From positions 1 through 21,670 of the forward strand of contig JAIVER010000002.1 of NCBI GenBank assembly GCA_023864145.1: a DNA stretch of 21,670 nt, written 5' to 3'. The notes beneath the pieces were generated by a model. The model was not told where the DNA came from and ran no database searches. It was given only the letters and a program-made list of their open reading frames with translations. The stretch is from Thiohalomonas sp. (GTDB taxonomy: Bacteria; Pseudomonadota; Gammaproteobacteria; GRL18). This document shows, in pieces, positions 13,912 to 21,670 of the stretch (its first letter is position 1; every line of letters starts with the position of its first letter). The position numbers were made by a program, and so were the translations under genes.

Positions 13912-15375
13912 ATGCTAATTTCAGCAACCCCTTTATTTATTTCAGCCGCTCATAAATCTTCTGGTAAGACAACTATTACCATCGGCCTCTTATCTGCCCT
14001 GAAAAATAAAGGACTGAATGTTCAGCCCTTTAAAAAAGGACCTGACTATATAGATCCCCTGTGGCATGGCAGCGCTGCTGGTAAACCTTGCTATACCCTT
14101 GATTTTAACACCATGACACGGGATGAGATATTACAACTTGTTTCCCGCAAACTGACTTCTTGTGACATCAGTCTTATTGAAGGCAATAAAGGCCTGTATG
14201 ATGGTCTTGATTTAGATGGCAGCAATAGTAATGCCGCCATATCAAAATTAGTTGATGCACCTGTTATTTTAGTGCTTGATACCCGCGGCATGACACGTGG
14301 AATTGCTCCTTTAATTCTTGGTTATCAAGCATTTGATCCCGGCATTAATATTGCCGGTATGATTTTAAATCAATTGGGTGGTTCTCGTCATGAAAGCAAA
14401 TTACGAGCAGTGATTGAACACTATACCGATGTATCTGTCTTAGGTGCCGTACATAAAGATAAACGACTGGAAATTGTTGAACGCCACCTCGGTTTAATGC
14501 CCCGTAATGAAGACGGTGAAGCACAAAAGAAGATCACAGATATTGGTTCAATTATCTCATCTCAGGTTGACTTAGATAAAATCATCGATATTAGTCATCT
14601 GCATTCACCCAAACATCTGAAAAGTGTTATTAAAACAACACCTAATACCCAACCAATTACTACTCAGGTACGTCTTGCCTATATCAATGATAGTGCTTTT
14701 GGTTTTTATTATCCAGGTGATTTAGAAGCCTTAGAGGCCGCTGGTGCGGAACTTATTGCAGTCAACTCATTAGTTGATAAGCAATTGCCGGAGAATATAG
14801 ATGGTTTATTTATTGGCGGTGGTTTCCCTGAAGAACGTCAGGCAGAATTACATGCCAACCACTCTTTTCGCCAGTCCATATACGATGCAATTGAAAATGG
14901 CCTGCCCACATATGCAGAGTGCGGCGGCCTGATGTTTTTATGCCGTAGTCTCATCTGTAAAGAAAAACAAGTTGCTATGGTTGGTATTATCCCTGCCGAT
15001 GCCAAGATGGAAGAAACTCCTCAGGGGCGTGGACTTATCCGCTATAGTGAAACATCATTAATGCCCTGGCCCGCTGATCCTTTAAAAACAGCTTTAGAAC
15101 CTGAAAACTCCCACTTGAGTTCAACTGACGATACTCTAGTTTCAACCAATATAATTTCAGCCCATGAGTTTCATTATTCTCATCTGGTTAATATTACCGA
15201 GCCACTCAATTACGCATATAAAATCCATAGAGGCAGCGGCATTGATGGGCAGCATGATGGTATAGTCTATAAAAATCTTTTAGCATGCTATGCTCATCTG
15301 CAGGATACCGGCCAGAACCATTGGGCAAAACGCTTCATTCAATTTATTCACCGTATTAAAGATGAAGCTGATTAA
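13912..15375 (+). CDS. dsrN: DsrN, CobB/CbiA-like siroheme amidase
   Basis: This 487-aa protein has the two-domain layout of cobyrinic acid a,c-diamide synthase. The N-terminal P-loop SAAHKSSGKTT (11-21) and KKGPDYIDP (41-49) bind ATP and substrate. The C-terminal class I glutaminase domain has GGGFPEERQAE (302-312), the nucleophile C337 in AECGG, and AHEFHYS (417-423) for the histidine site. In sulfur oxidisers with dsr genes this family member is DsrN, which amidates siroheme for DsrAB. Without that context CbiA/CobB for cobalamin would be the alternative, but no other cobalamin gene is nearby. The ribosome-binding site before the ATG is poor. In Allochromatium dsrN sits at the end of the dsr operon. 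Here it is on the opposite strand past dsrA, followed by dsrR. Confidence 0.9.
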   Translation: MLISATPLFISAAHKSSGKTTITIGLLSALKNKGLNVQPFKKGPDYIDPLWHGSAAGKPCYTLDFNTMTRDEILQLVSRKLTSCDISLIEGNKGLYDGLDLDGSNSNAAISKLVDAPVILVLDTRGMTRGIAPLILGYQAFDPGINIAGMILNQLGGSRHESKLRAVIEHYTDVSVLGAVHKDKRLEIVERHLGLMPRNEDGEAQKKITDIGSIISSQVDLDKIIDISHLHSPKHLKSVIKTTPNTQPITTQVRLAYINDSAFGFYYPGDLEALEAAGAELIAVNSLVDKQLPENIDGLFIGGGFPEERQAELHANHSFRQSIYDAIENGLPTYAECGGLMFLCRSLICKEKQVAMVGIIPADAKMEETPQGRGLIRYSETSLMPWPADPLKTALEPENSHLSSTDDTLVSTNIISAHEFHYSHLVNITEPLNYAYKIHRGSGIDGQHDGIVYKNLLACYAHLQDTGQNHWAKRFIQFIHRIKDEAD

Positions 15376-15443
15376 CATAACGAATTAATGACTATTTTTA
15401 ACACAACTATTTGACATCACTAATGTACTAAGTGAGATAAACT

Positions 15444-15758
15444 ATGATAAAACTGACAGAAGATGCCGCCAGGCAAATTAACGCTCAAATAAAAGCCAGT
15501 GGTGGTGAAGCCGACCCATTAAGAATTGCAGTCACTCAACATGCAAACCATAAGGGTTTTCAATATTTAATGGGCTTTGATAAAAAAAATGACAATGACA
15601 GTATTTATGATGTAAGAGGTATTAAGCTCATCGTACATACTGATTTACTTGATGTTGTTAACGGTATGGAGATTGATTTTGTCGAAATCGAAGGTGAAGA
15701 CAGTCAATTTATTTTCAAAAATCCTAATGATCCGACTTATCAAGCAGCAACAGAATAA
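15444..15758 (+). CDS. dsrR: DsrR, cysteine-free A-type (IscA-like) protein
   Basis: This 104-aa protein has the HesB/IscA fold pattern (MIKLTEDAARQINAQIKASG, RIAV, GFQYLMGFD, IDFVE) but contains no cysteine at all, so it cannot scaffold an iron-sulfur cluster in the usual way. Allochromatium DsrR also lacks the conserved cysteines and was reported to act in post-transcriptional control of the dsr operon. The gene follows dsrN by 68 bp, the same pair order as in Allochromatium. A GTGAG site lies 8 nt before the ATG. A hairpin follows at 15777-15827. Confidence 0.88.
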   Translation: MIKLTEDAARQINAQIKASGGEADPLRIAVTQHANHKGFQYLMGFDKKNDNDSIYDVRGIKLIVHTDLLDVVNGMEIDFVEIEGEDSQFIFKNPNDPTYQAATE

Positions 15759-15776
15759 CAGTCTATTATTTTTCAT

Positions 15777-15827
15777 TGCCAATTTACAGAAAATCAGTTT
15801 TTCCCATTAAATTTCTGTAAACTGGCA
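15777..15827. terminator. Hairpin downstream of dsrR
   Basis: Arms 15777-15792 (TGCCAATTTACAGAAA) and 15812-15827 are 16 nt with a single mismatch, which is a G-U wobble if transcribed from the minus strand. The loop is 19 nt. No strong T tract follows in either direction. It probably ends or slows dsrNR transcription before the kinase gene. Confidence 0.5.
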
Positions 15828-15905
15828 TTCAGAATCAATGAAACGCCAATAGCTGTACCGACAGCTATACTTAAACCTGTACTTAAAAACAGTCGGCTAC
15901 GAATT

Positions 15906-17579
15906 GTGCCTCTTGAACAAATAAAAATACAAGCCACTAGTTCTAAAGATTTAAGCCGTGAGCCCATACGCTTAAAATACACTCGCTTATTTCTCCCTTT
16001 GATCACCTTAGGCAGTTTACTTATCGCTATTTCCGGGCTTAATCTTTTAGCACTGAACCATATTATAAGCAATCAGACTCTACTGCTCTGGCTAAATTTC
16101 ATCTTTTTGCTTCTAGGACTATTCTTTATTTTACGCATTTCTTTTTTAATCCGACACGATCTGGTCACGCCGTTTATACACTTGCGTAACTGGGCTCTGC
16201 AAATGAAAAAAAAGGATTACACAGCCCGATTACCCATGCCGAAAAGTGGTGAATTTGCAAAACTGGCTGTCGATATCAATTCTTTAAGCGACAAATTACA
16301 AAGTTTATCAGCAGAGTTTCAACAAGAAGTTGATAAACAAACTCATAAGGTTGAGGAAAAAAATCATTCCCTCAACATTCTCTATGAAGTTGCCAAATCA
16401 ATGAATCGTTCTGAAGATCTGGACGATCTCTTATCCCGTTTCTTACAAATGCTCATCAATTTAACTCATGCCAAAGCAGGTACTGTACGCTTACGCACTG
16501 AAGATGATCAGTTAAAAATGGTGGCTTCCATGGGGCTTAATGAAGACTTTGTCAGAGAAGAACACTACGTCCCTATAAAACGCTGCCTGTGCGGCACATC
16601 CTTAACTCAGGGTTCAGTTGAATGTGGTATATCCGTTAAAAATTGCAGTAAATTATCAGGCACTGAACTGTTTGCAGGCAATGATGCAGAAATAATCGCC
16701 GTACCATTAGAACATCAGGGTGTACATCTGGGTATTTATAATTTGTTTATTGATAAGCCCAATGTCTATATGAGTGAAGATTTATCCGAATTATTAACCA
16801 GTATTGGTAAACATCTGGGTATGGCCATTGAAAAATCCAATCTTGATAAAGATTCGCGACAACACTCCATCATGAAAGAAAGAACCCTTCTGGCTCACGA
16901 GCTGCATGACTCTCTAGCACAAACATTAGCCAGTTTACGTTTTCAGGTGTCTATAATGGAAGAAAATATTCTGGAAAACATCCCGGTTAATCGTGATGAA
17001 GTGACTCGCCTGCACGAAAGTATTGATGAAGCCTATCGGGAAGTCAGAGGCTTGATCACTCATTTTAGAGCCCCCATGAACAAATGCGGACTCATCCCAT
17101 CATTAGAACAATTAATTTCTAATTTTCAATCCAACTGTAACATCCCCATCTTTTTTCAAAATGAGTGGTCTATTGATTTAAAATCTGAACAGGAATTCCA
17201 GATTGTGCGCATTGTTCAGGAGTCACTGGCTAATGTAAGAAAGCATAGTAAAGCCCGTACAGTTCGAATACTCGCTCGCAGTCCTAAAATATCTGATAAC
17301 TCTTCACTCACTAATGACTCTAAAAATAACCACTGTGAAATTCTTATTGAAGATGATGGGATCGGTATGAAAAATCCTAATCTAACGAATAGTTTAGGTG
17401 AACATATTGGTATGAGTGTTATGGAAGAACGAGCTCGACGTATTGGCGGTACAATATCAATTGAAACAGAGGCTGGTGAGGGCACCCAAATTCTGTTAAC
17501 ATTTCCTTCGCAGACTGTTATTGAAAAATCAGTCAAGTTTTTCCCCGGGTTAATAAATGTAAATAGCCATGCTAAATAA
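15906..17579 (+). CDS. NarX-like sensor histidine kinase with minimal periplasmic part
   Basis: This 557-aa protein has two membrane segments (about 29-50 and 60-82) with only some ten residues between them, so the large periplasmic sensor of NarX is absent. A HAMP region (about 82-135), coiled coil (about 136-160), and a GAF-like domain (about 165-310) follow. The GAF-like part has cysteines C227, C229, C240 and C247 (CLCG-x10-C-x6-C). The phosphoacceptor is H334 in HELHDSLAQTLA (HisKA_3 type). The ATPase domain has N-box QESLANVRKHSKA (438-450), DDGIGM (483-488) and GLGEHIGM-like SLGEHIGMS (496-504). The start is a GTG with a weak site. No other start is available in this frame back to the dsrR stop codon. 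The partner regulator is 70 bp downstream. Signal unknown, with redox or iron-sulfur sensing possible. Confidence 0.85.
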   Translation: MPLEQIKIQATSSKDLSREPIRLKYTRLFLPLITLGSLLIAISGLNLLALNHIISNQTLLLWLNFIFLLLGLFFILRISFLIRHDLVTPFIHLRNWALQMKKKDYTARLPMPKSGEFAKLAVDINSLSDKLQSLSAEFQQEVDKQTHKVEEKNHSLNILYEVAKSMNRSEDLDDLLSRFLQMLINLTHAKAGTVRLRTEDDQLKMVASMGLNEDFVREEHYVPIKRCLCGTSLTQGSVECGISVKNCSKLSGTELFAGNDAEIIAVPLEHQGVHLGIYNLFIDKPNVYMSEDLSELLTSIGKHLGMAIEKSNLDKDSRQHSIMKERTLLAHELHDSLAQTLASLRFQVSIMEENILENIPVNRDEVTRLHESIDEAYREVRGLITHFRAPMNKCGLIPSLEQLISNFQSNCNIPIFFQNEWSIDLKSEQEFQIVRIVQESLANVRKHSKARTVRILARSPKISDNSSLTNDSKNNHCEILIEDDGIGMKNPNLTNSLGEHIGMSVMEERARRIGGTISIETEAGEGTQILLTFPSQTVIEKSVKFFPGLINVNSHAK

Positions 17580-17649
17580 TAGACCGTGTACTAATCACTT
17601 TAAATCGTCCGCTTTTAACTAAAGTTTTAATTATAAAAAGACAGAATCT

Positions 17650-18300
17650 ATGAAAGTTTTATTAATTGATGATCACACACTTTTCCGTGCAGGGCTGCAG
17701 GGTTTGCTGGAAAGAATGGGGATTGAAGTCCTTGCCAGTGCCGGTAGTGGTCAGGAAGGCTTGAAAATTGTCAGTGAAAAAAAACCTGATGTAGTCCTGC
17801 TTGATATGCGCATGCCGGATATGGACGGCATTGAAGTATTAAAAAGTCTTCGTGAACAAGGTGAAAAAATGCCTATCGCCATTCTCACCACAGTGGATGA
17901 TGAGCGAGACTTAATTGAAGCCCTGCAATGCGGTGCACAAGGTTTCTTACTCAAAGGTATGCAGCCTGATGAACTGCTCACAGCCCTACAGGATATTCAC
18001 AATGGCAAAACAGTTGTAGCACCTGATCTAACCCCTATTTTAGCAAAAGTTGTTCAAGGGCATGTGCCGCCGGCACCTGAACCCAGTCCTTTTTCAGGAC
18101 TCACTCCCAGAGAAACCGAGATTCTTTTTCTTCTGGCTGAAGGCCAGAGTAATAAAGTCATTGCCCGCAATCTGGATATTTCCGATGGTACGGTCAAACT
18201 GCATGTAAAAGCCATCCTGAGAAAGCTCAATATTCATTCTCGTGTAGAAGCTGCGGTTATGGCAGTTCAGCATGGACTGTTAAAAAAATCAGACTCATGA
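17650..18300 (+). CDS. NarL/FixJ-type response regulator
   Basis: This 216-aa protein has a receiver domain with acidic pocket D7/D8, phosphoacceptor D52 (LLDMRMPDMDG), T80/T81 and K102. A proline-rich linker (about 138-147) leads to a LuxR-type helix-turn-helix at about 149-210 (LTPRETEIL, SNKVIARNLDISDGTVKLHVKAI). It is the partner of the kinase 70 bp upstream. By type it should bind inverted heptamers, and the palindrome at 11590-11607 is a candidate site. Targets are not shown by the sequence. It is close to NarL in layout, but I do not assign the symbol narL because the signal is unknown. Confidence 0.92.
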   Translation: MKVLLIDDHTLFRAGLQGLLERMGIEVLASAGSGQEGLKIVSEKKPDVVLLDMRMPDMDGIEVLKSLREQGEKMPIAILTTVDDERDLIEALQCGAQGFLLKGMQPDELLTALQDIHNGKTVVAPDLTPILAKVVQGHVPPAPEPSPFSGLTPRETEILFLLAEGQSNKVIARNLDISDGTVKLHVKAILRKLNIHSRVEAAVMAVQHGLLKKSDS

Positions 18301-18342
18301 TTTACGCAACCAATACCTAACAAAAAGCTAACAAAAATTATT

Positions 18343-18807
18343 ATGACTGCTATCACATTTAATCAATTATTAAAAAATGCTCAACATGAAGTAGATGAAC
18401 TATTCCCATGGGATGTTGAGGAAATGCTTGAGAGCAAAGAAGACTTCATGATATTAGATATCCGTGAGCCTTATGAATACCGCAACATGTGGATAAAAGG
18501 TTCTCTCAATGTTGCCCGCGGCGTATTAGAATCAGCCTGTGAATGGGGCTATGATGAAACTATACCTGAATTAGTTCGTGCCAGAGATAAAAAAATACTA
18601 CTGGTATGCCGTTCCGGTAACCGCAGCCTGTTGGCGGCCCAAACCATGAAGCAAATGGGGTTTGAGCATACCCATTCTTTAAAAACAGGTCTCAAAGGCT
18701 GGAATGAATATGATCTGCCATTATTTAACGATGATGGTGAAGTTGATCTTGAAGCAGCTGAAGCTTATCACATTCCAAGAGTGAACGATGATCAGTTAGG
18801 ACCTTAG
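18343..18807 (+). CDS. Single-domain rhodanese-like protein
   Basis: This 154-aa protein has one rhodanese domain (about 22-128). The active loop is CRSGNRS with the catalytic C89, the substrate motif LDIREPYEYRNMWIKGSLNVARG lies at 38-60, and the end TGLKGWNEYDLPL is typical. Such proteins move sulfane sulfur and could feed DsrEFH, though Tus/Dsr pathways often use other rhodaneses. The C-terminal extension (about 129-154, acidic) is unusual in length. It sits 42 bp after the regulator, likely in the same transcript. No signal peptide, so cytoplasmic. Confidence 0.88.
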   Translation: MTAITFNQLLKNAQHEVDELFPWDVEEMLESKEDFMILDIREPYEYRNMWIKGSLNVARGVLESACEWGYDETIPELVRARDKKILLVCRSGNRSLLAAQTMKQMGFEHTHSLKTGLKGWNEYDLPLFNDDGEVDLEAAEAYHIPRVNDDQLGP

Positions 18808-18882
18808 TTATTCTGTTTGTTGTATCTATTCAGAATATTTCTTAAATACCACTATTAAATCTTAAGGATAAGGATATTTTGC

Positions 18883-18914
18883 ATATTAGAAGCTTATAAA
18901 TAAGCTTCTAATAT
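18883..18914. promoter_or_regulatory. Perfect 15-bp inverted repeat before the glgP promoter
   Basis: ATATTAGAAGCTTAT (18883-18897) and its complement (18900-18914) flank AA. It ends 3 nt before the -35 TTGACA at 18918. It may be an operator, or a terminator for the rhodanese transcript, although it has no T tract. Confidence 0.55.
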
Positions 18915-18917
18915 CAT

Positions 18918-18947
18918 TTGACAATTTCCTTGCCTGCTCCATAATAA
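18918..18947 (+). promoter_or_regulatory. Predicted sigma70 promoter of glgP
   Basis: A perfect TTGACA (18918-18923) is followed after 17-18 bp by ATAATA/TAATAA (18941-18947), about 40 nt before the glgP ATG. It is the best promoter match seen in the window. Confidence 0.6.
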
Positions 18948-18985
18948 TTCAATATAAAATCAATTCAATTAGGTTAATATTTTCT

Positions 18986-21505
18986 ATGTACAAAAGTTTC
19001 AGTAATTTACTGCTCATGGTTAAAAGTAAACCCGTTGATGATTTAACCAGAGTACCGCCATTAGGGATGGACGTTAAATCAATAACTGACTGCTTTAGAT
19101 ATTATTACAATCACACTTTGGGGCGAAGTAAAGATTGTAAGGCAACTCATTATCCTTACAAAGCATTAAGCTTTACTTTACGCGATCGCCTGATGGAGCG
19201 CTGGAAGAATACTCAATTTACTTACGAAGACAGTGACTGTAAACGCACCTATTACCTCTCATTAGAATTTTTAATGGGTCGAGCATTAAGCAATTGCATG
19301 CTTAATCTGGATCTAAATGAAGCCGTTCAGGAATCATTTTATCAATTAGGTCTGGATATGGAAGAGATTGCCGATACTGAACAGGATGCAGGGCTAGGCA
19401 ATGGCGGTCTGGGACGTCTTGCAGCCTGTTTTCTCGATAGTTGTGCAAGCTTACAATTGCCTGTAAAAGGTTATGGCCTACGCTATGAATACGGCATGTT
19501 CAGACAACACATTGAAGGGGGTCATCAGGTTGAGGAAACTGACCATTGGCTGTTAAATGGCAATCCATGGGAACTAGAACGCCCCGAGTATACACAACGT
19601 GTCAAATTTGGCGGCCACACAGAATACCATAGAAACAAAGACGGTAAACTGAATGTTTGTTGGAATGGCACCAGAGATGTACTGGCAATCCCCTATGATA
19701 TTCCCATTCCTGGCTTTAAAAATGGCACCGTTAATACTCTGCGCCTGTGGAAGGCTGCCGCAACAGATGAATTTGACCTCAATGAATTTAATTCCGGCAG
19801 TTATACCGAAGCCGTTGAAGAAAAAAATTCAGCCGAGCATATTACTATGGTGCTCTACCCAAATGACGCCAGTGAAAATGGTAAAGAGCTACGCCTGCGT
19901 CAGCAATATTTTCTTGCTTCAGCCAGTTTACAGGATGTCATCCGTGAATGGCTAAAAAACCATAATAATTTTAGCAATTTTGCTGAAAAAAATTGTTTTC
20001 AGCTTAATGATACTCACCCGACAGTTTCTATCGCTGAATTTATGCGTCTGCTGATTGATGACTATAATCACTCCTGGGATGATGCCTGGGCGATTACCAG
20101 CAAAACAATGGCTTACACCAATCACACTCTTCTGCCAGAAGCACTGGAAAAATGGTCTGTTGGTTTATTTAAGTGTCTATTACCACGGTTATTGGAAATT
20201 ATTTTTGAAATTAACTCACGATTTTTAAAAGAAGTAGCCATGCACTGGCCTGGGGATTCAGAACGTATACAACGCATGTCCATTATTAAAGAAGGCCCTG
20301 TCGCTCATGTGCGTATGGCCTATCTGGCTATTGTCGGCAGTTTTTCTGTCAATGGGGTTACAGCATTACATACAGAGCTGTTACAAAAGGGCCTTTTTAA
20401 CGACTTCTATCAACTCTGGCCTCATAAGTTTAATAATAAAACTAATGGCGTAACACCAAGACGCTGGTTAGCGGGCTGTAACCCCCAATTACGCCAATTG
20501 ATCAGTAAGCATATCGGTGAAAAATGGATTAAGGATCTGTCACAATTAAAACAATTAAAAAAACATGTAAACAAAAAAGAATTTCGTAATCAGTGGCAAA
20601 AAATTAAACTGGCCAATAAAGTGAAATTAGCAAATTTGGTTAAAACACAATGTAAAATAGATTTTAACACTGATGCATTATTTGATGTTCAAGTGAAGCG
20701 AATTCATGAGTATAAACGACAACTACTGAATCTTCTGCATGTGATTCATTTGTACAATCGAATTAAAGCTGGCGATACAAAAAACTGGACTAGCCGTTGT
20801 GTATTAATTGGCGGTAAAGCTGCGCCTGGTTATGCTATGGCAAAACTCATTATCAAACTGACCAATAATATTGCTGATATCATTAACAACGATCCTGAAG
20901 CAGTTGGTCTTCTAAAGGTCGCATTTTTCCCCAACTACAATGTCTCAGCAATGGAAGTTATTTGTCCCGGTACTGATCTTTCTGAACAAATATCAACAGC
21001 CGGAAAAGAAGCATCAGGAACCGGCAATATGAAGTTTATGATGAATGGCGCTCTGACCATTGGTACTTTAGATGGTGCCAATATTGAGATTAGAGAAGAA
21101 GTCGGAGATGAAAACTTTTTTCTTTTTGGTTTAACGGCAGAAGAAGTTGAATCATCACGAGGTCATTATGATCCAATGGCCATTATTAATGGCGATAGAG
21201 ATATATTAAATGTTCTGACAATGCTGGAATCAGACTACTTTAATCAATATGAACCCAATCTGTTTGATCCCATTATTCATTCACTTAAAAATCCGCATGA
21301 TATGTGGATGACTCTGGCTGATCTTCGTTCTTATATTGATGCTCAGCAGGAAGTCTCAGCAGCCTATCAGGACAGCAAACGCTGGATGACAATGAGTATT
21401 ATTAATAGCCTTTCCAGTAGTAAATTTTCTACGGACAGAACAATGGAAGAGTATAATCGTGATATCTGGAAGCTGGATAAAATAGCACCTTATCCTGTAA
21501 AATAG
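18986..21505 (+). CDS. glgP: Glycogen phosphorylase
   Basis: This 839-aa protein is of full family length. It has the glycine loop DAGLGNGGLGRLAACFLDS (134-152) and the pyridoxal phosphate site EASGTGNMKFMMNGAL with the Schiff-base lysine K683. Motifs VKRIHEYKRQLLN and GGKAAPGYAMAK are also typical of GT35 enzymes. It releases glucose 1-phosphate from alpha-1,4-glucan in the cytoplasm. MalP (maltodextrin phosphorylase) is the alternative, since sequence alone does not settle the preferred chain length. It has its own predicted promoter 178 bp after the rhodanese gene, so it is probably a separate unit. Glycogen use is tied to sulfur storage in some sulfur oxidisers, a link that is only contextual here. 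Confidence 0.95.
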   Translation: MYKSFSNLLLMVKSKPVDDLTRVPPLGMDVKSITDCFRYYYNHTLGRSKDCKATHYPYKALSFTLRDRLMERWKNTQFTYEDSDCKRTYYLSLEFLMGRALSNCMLNLDLNEAVQESFYQLGLDMEEIADTEQDAGLGNGGLGRLAACFLDSCASLQLPVKGYGLRYEYGMFRQHIEGGHQVEETDHWLLNGNPWELERPEYTQRVKFGGHTEYHRNKDGKLNVCWNGTRDVLAIPYDIPIPGFKNGTVNTLRLWKAAATDEFDLNEFNSGSYTEAVEEKNSAEHITMVLYPNDASENGKELRLRQQYFLASASLQDVIREWLKNHNNFSNFAEKNCFQLNDTHPTVSIAEFMRLLIDDYNHSWDDAWAITSKTMAYTNHTLLPEALEKWSVGLFKCLLPRLLEIIFEINSRFLKEVAMHWPGDSERIQRMSIIKEGPVAHVRMAYLAIVGSFSVNGVTALHTELLQKGLFNDFYQLWPHKFNNKTNGVTPRRWLAGCNPQLRQLISKHIGEKWIKDLSQLKQLKKHVNKKEFRNQWQKIKLANKVKLANLVKTQCKIDFNTDALFDVQVKRIHEYKRQLLNLLHVIHLYNRIKAGDTKNWTSRCVLIGGKAAPGYAMAKLIIKLTNNIADIINNDPEAVGLLKVAFFPNYNVSAMEVICPGTDLSEQISTAGKEASGTGNMKFMMNGALTIGTLDGANIEIREEVGDENFFLFGLTAEEVESSRGHYDPMAIINGDRDILNVLTMLESDYFNQYEPNLFDPIIHSLKNPHDMWMTLADLRSYIDAQQEVSAAYQDSKRWMTMSIINSLSSSKFSTDRTMEEYNRDIWKLDKIAPYPVK

Positions 21506-21530
21506 TATTTAGCCCGCTATTAACGACATA

Positions 21531-21587
21531 AATATCTCATCTTAATTCCCCCCCTCTTTAAAGTAAGGAGAGGTAAGGTGAGATATT
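21531..21587 (+). terminator. Long hairpin after glgP, touching the terminal repeat
   Basis: AATATCTCATCTTA (21531-21544) pairs with 21574-21587 over 14 positions, including one G-U wobble. CCTCT/AGAGG (21553-21557, 21569-21573) forms an inner stem, leaving a C-rich bulge. It is 25 nt after the stop codon and may stop transcription or be a dispersed palindromic repeat. Its last base is the first base of the 84-bp inverted repeat. Confidence 0.55.
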
Positions 21588-21670
21588 ATACCCAATCAAC
21601 TTGAAAATGCAGGATCGAACACTTGGAAATTATCATTAATTCGAGAATCTAATGATTTTCCAATGCTCGG
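21587..21670. repeat. Right arm of the 84-bp perfect terminal inverted repeat
   Basis: This is the exact reverse complement of positions 5-88. It abuts the hairpin at 21531-21587, as the left arm abuts the hairpin at 93-145. It reaches the last base of the window and may continue. Confidence 0.9.

Noticed and set aside
15794..16072. Minus-strand open frame with a hydrophobic C-terminal part
   Set aside because: Most of it is antisense to the kinase gene, with no good start or ribosome-binding site. The hydrophobic tail outside the kinase has no methionine.
18809..18837. TATTCTG/CAGAATA pairing after the rhodanese gene
   Set aside because: Seven AT-rich pairs with a 15-nt loop are too weak for a terminator call.
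13491..18914. Shared AGCTTCTAATAT at 13491-13502 and 18903-18914
   Set aside because: A 12-mer in AT-rich spacers can occur by chance, and the contexts differ.

Overview
The window looks like chromosomal DNA from a sulfur-oxidising gammaproteobacterium with AT-rich DNA. The left half is a complete reverse-type dissimilatory sulfite reductase operon on the minus strand, dsrA-B-E-F-H-C-M-K-L-J-O-P (11352 down to 150). Presence of DsrEFH, a DsrL with a C-terminal ferredoxin-like region, and the DsrN and DsrR genes nearby points to the oxidative, Allochromatium-like version of the pathway, not to a sulfate reducer. I cannot name the species. Chromatiales, Thiotrichales and SUP05-like lineages all remain possible.

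Layout. 1-88: one arm of an 84-bp perfect inverted repeat. 93-145: very strong terminator closing the dsr operon. 150-11352: dsr operon, with large hairpins between dsrA/dsrB, dsrB/dsrE and dsrC/dsrM. 11353-11929: divergent control region with a plausible promoter on each strand, a 7-2-7 palindrome and a 13-bp direct repeat. 11930-13771: a small accessory block on the plus strand, made of a 63-aa orphan, an orphan Cas6-like protein (Cmx6/MYXAN type by its C-terminal glycine motif), a DsrC paralogue without either cysteine (RspA-like), and a 69-aa orphan, with foldback sequences between them. 13912-15758: dsrN and dsrR. 15906-18300: NarX/NarL-like two-component pair. 18343-18807: rhodanese-domain protein. 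18986-21505: glycogen phosphorylase. 21531-21587: hairpin. 21587-21670: the second arm of the 84-bp inverted repeat.

How it fits together. DsrEFH and DsrC carry sulfur in the cytoplasm. DsrAB oxidises it to sulfite, with amidated siroheme supplied by DsrN. DsrL moves electrons between DsrAB and NAD(P). DsrMKJOP is the membrane complex that handles DsrC and quinone/periplasmic electrons. DsrR, a cysteine-free A-type protein, is known in Allochromatium to affect dsr expression after transcription. The two-component pair and a NarL-like palindrome upstream of dsrA suggest redox or nitrate control of the operon. Glycogen phosphorylase would link carbon reserves to sulfur metabolism.

The most interesting candidates are the Cas6-like RNA-endonuclease relative sitting beside dsrA with no CRISPR array or other cas gene in view, the cysteine-less DsrC paralogue in the same block, and the set of strong hairpins inside the dsr messenger that an RNA-binding or RNA-cleaving protein could act on. 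That functional link is a hypothesis.
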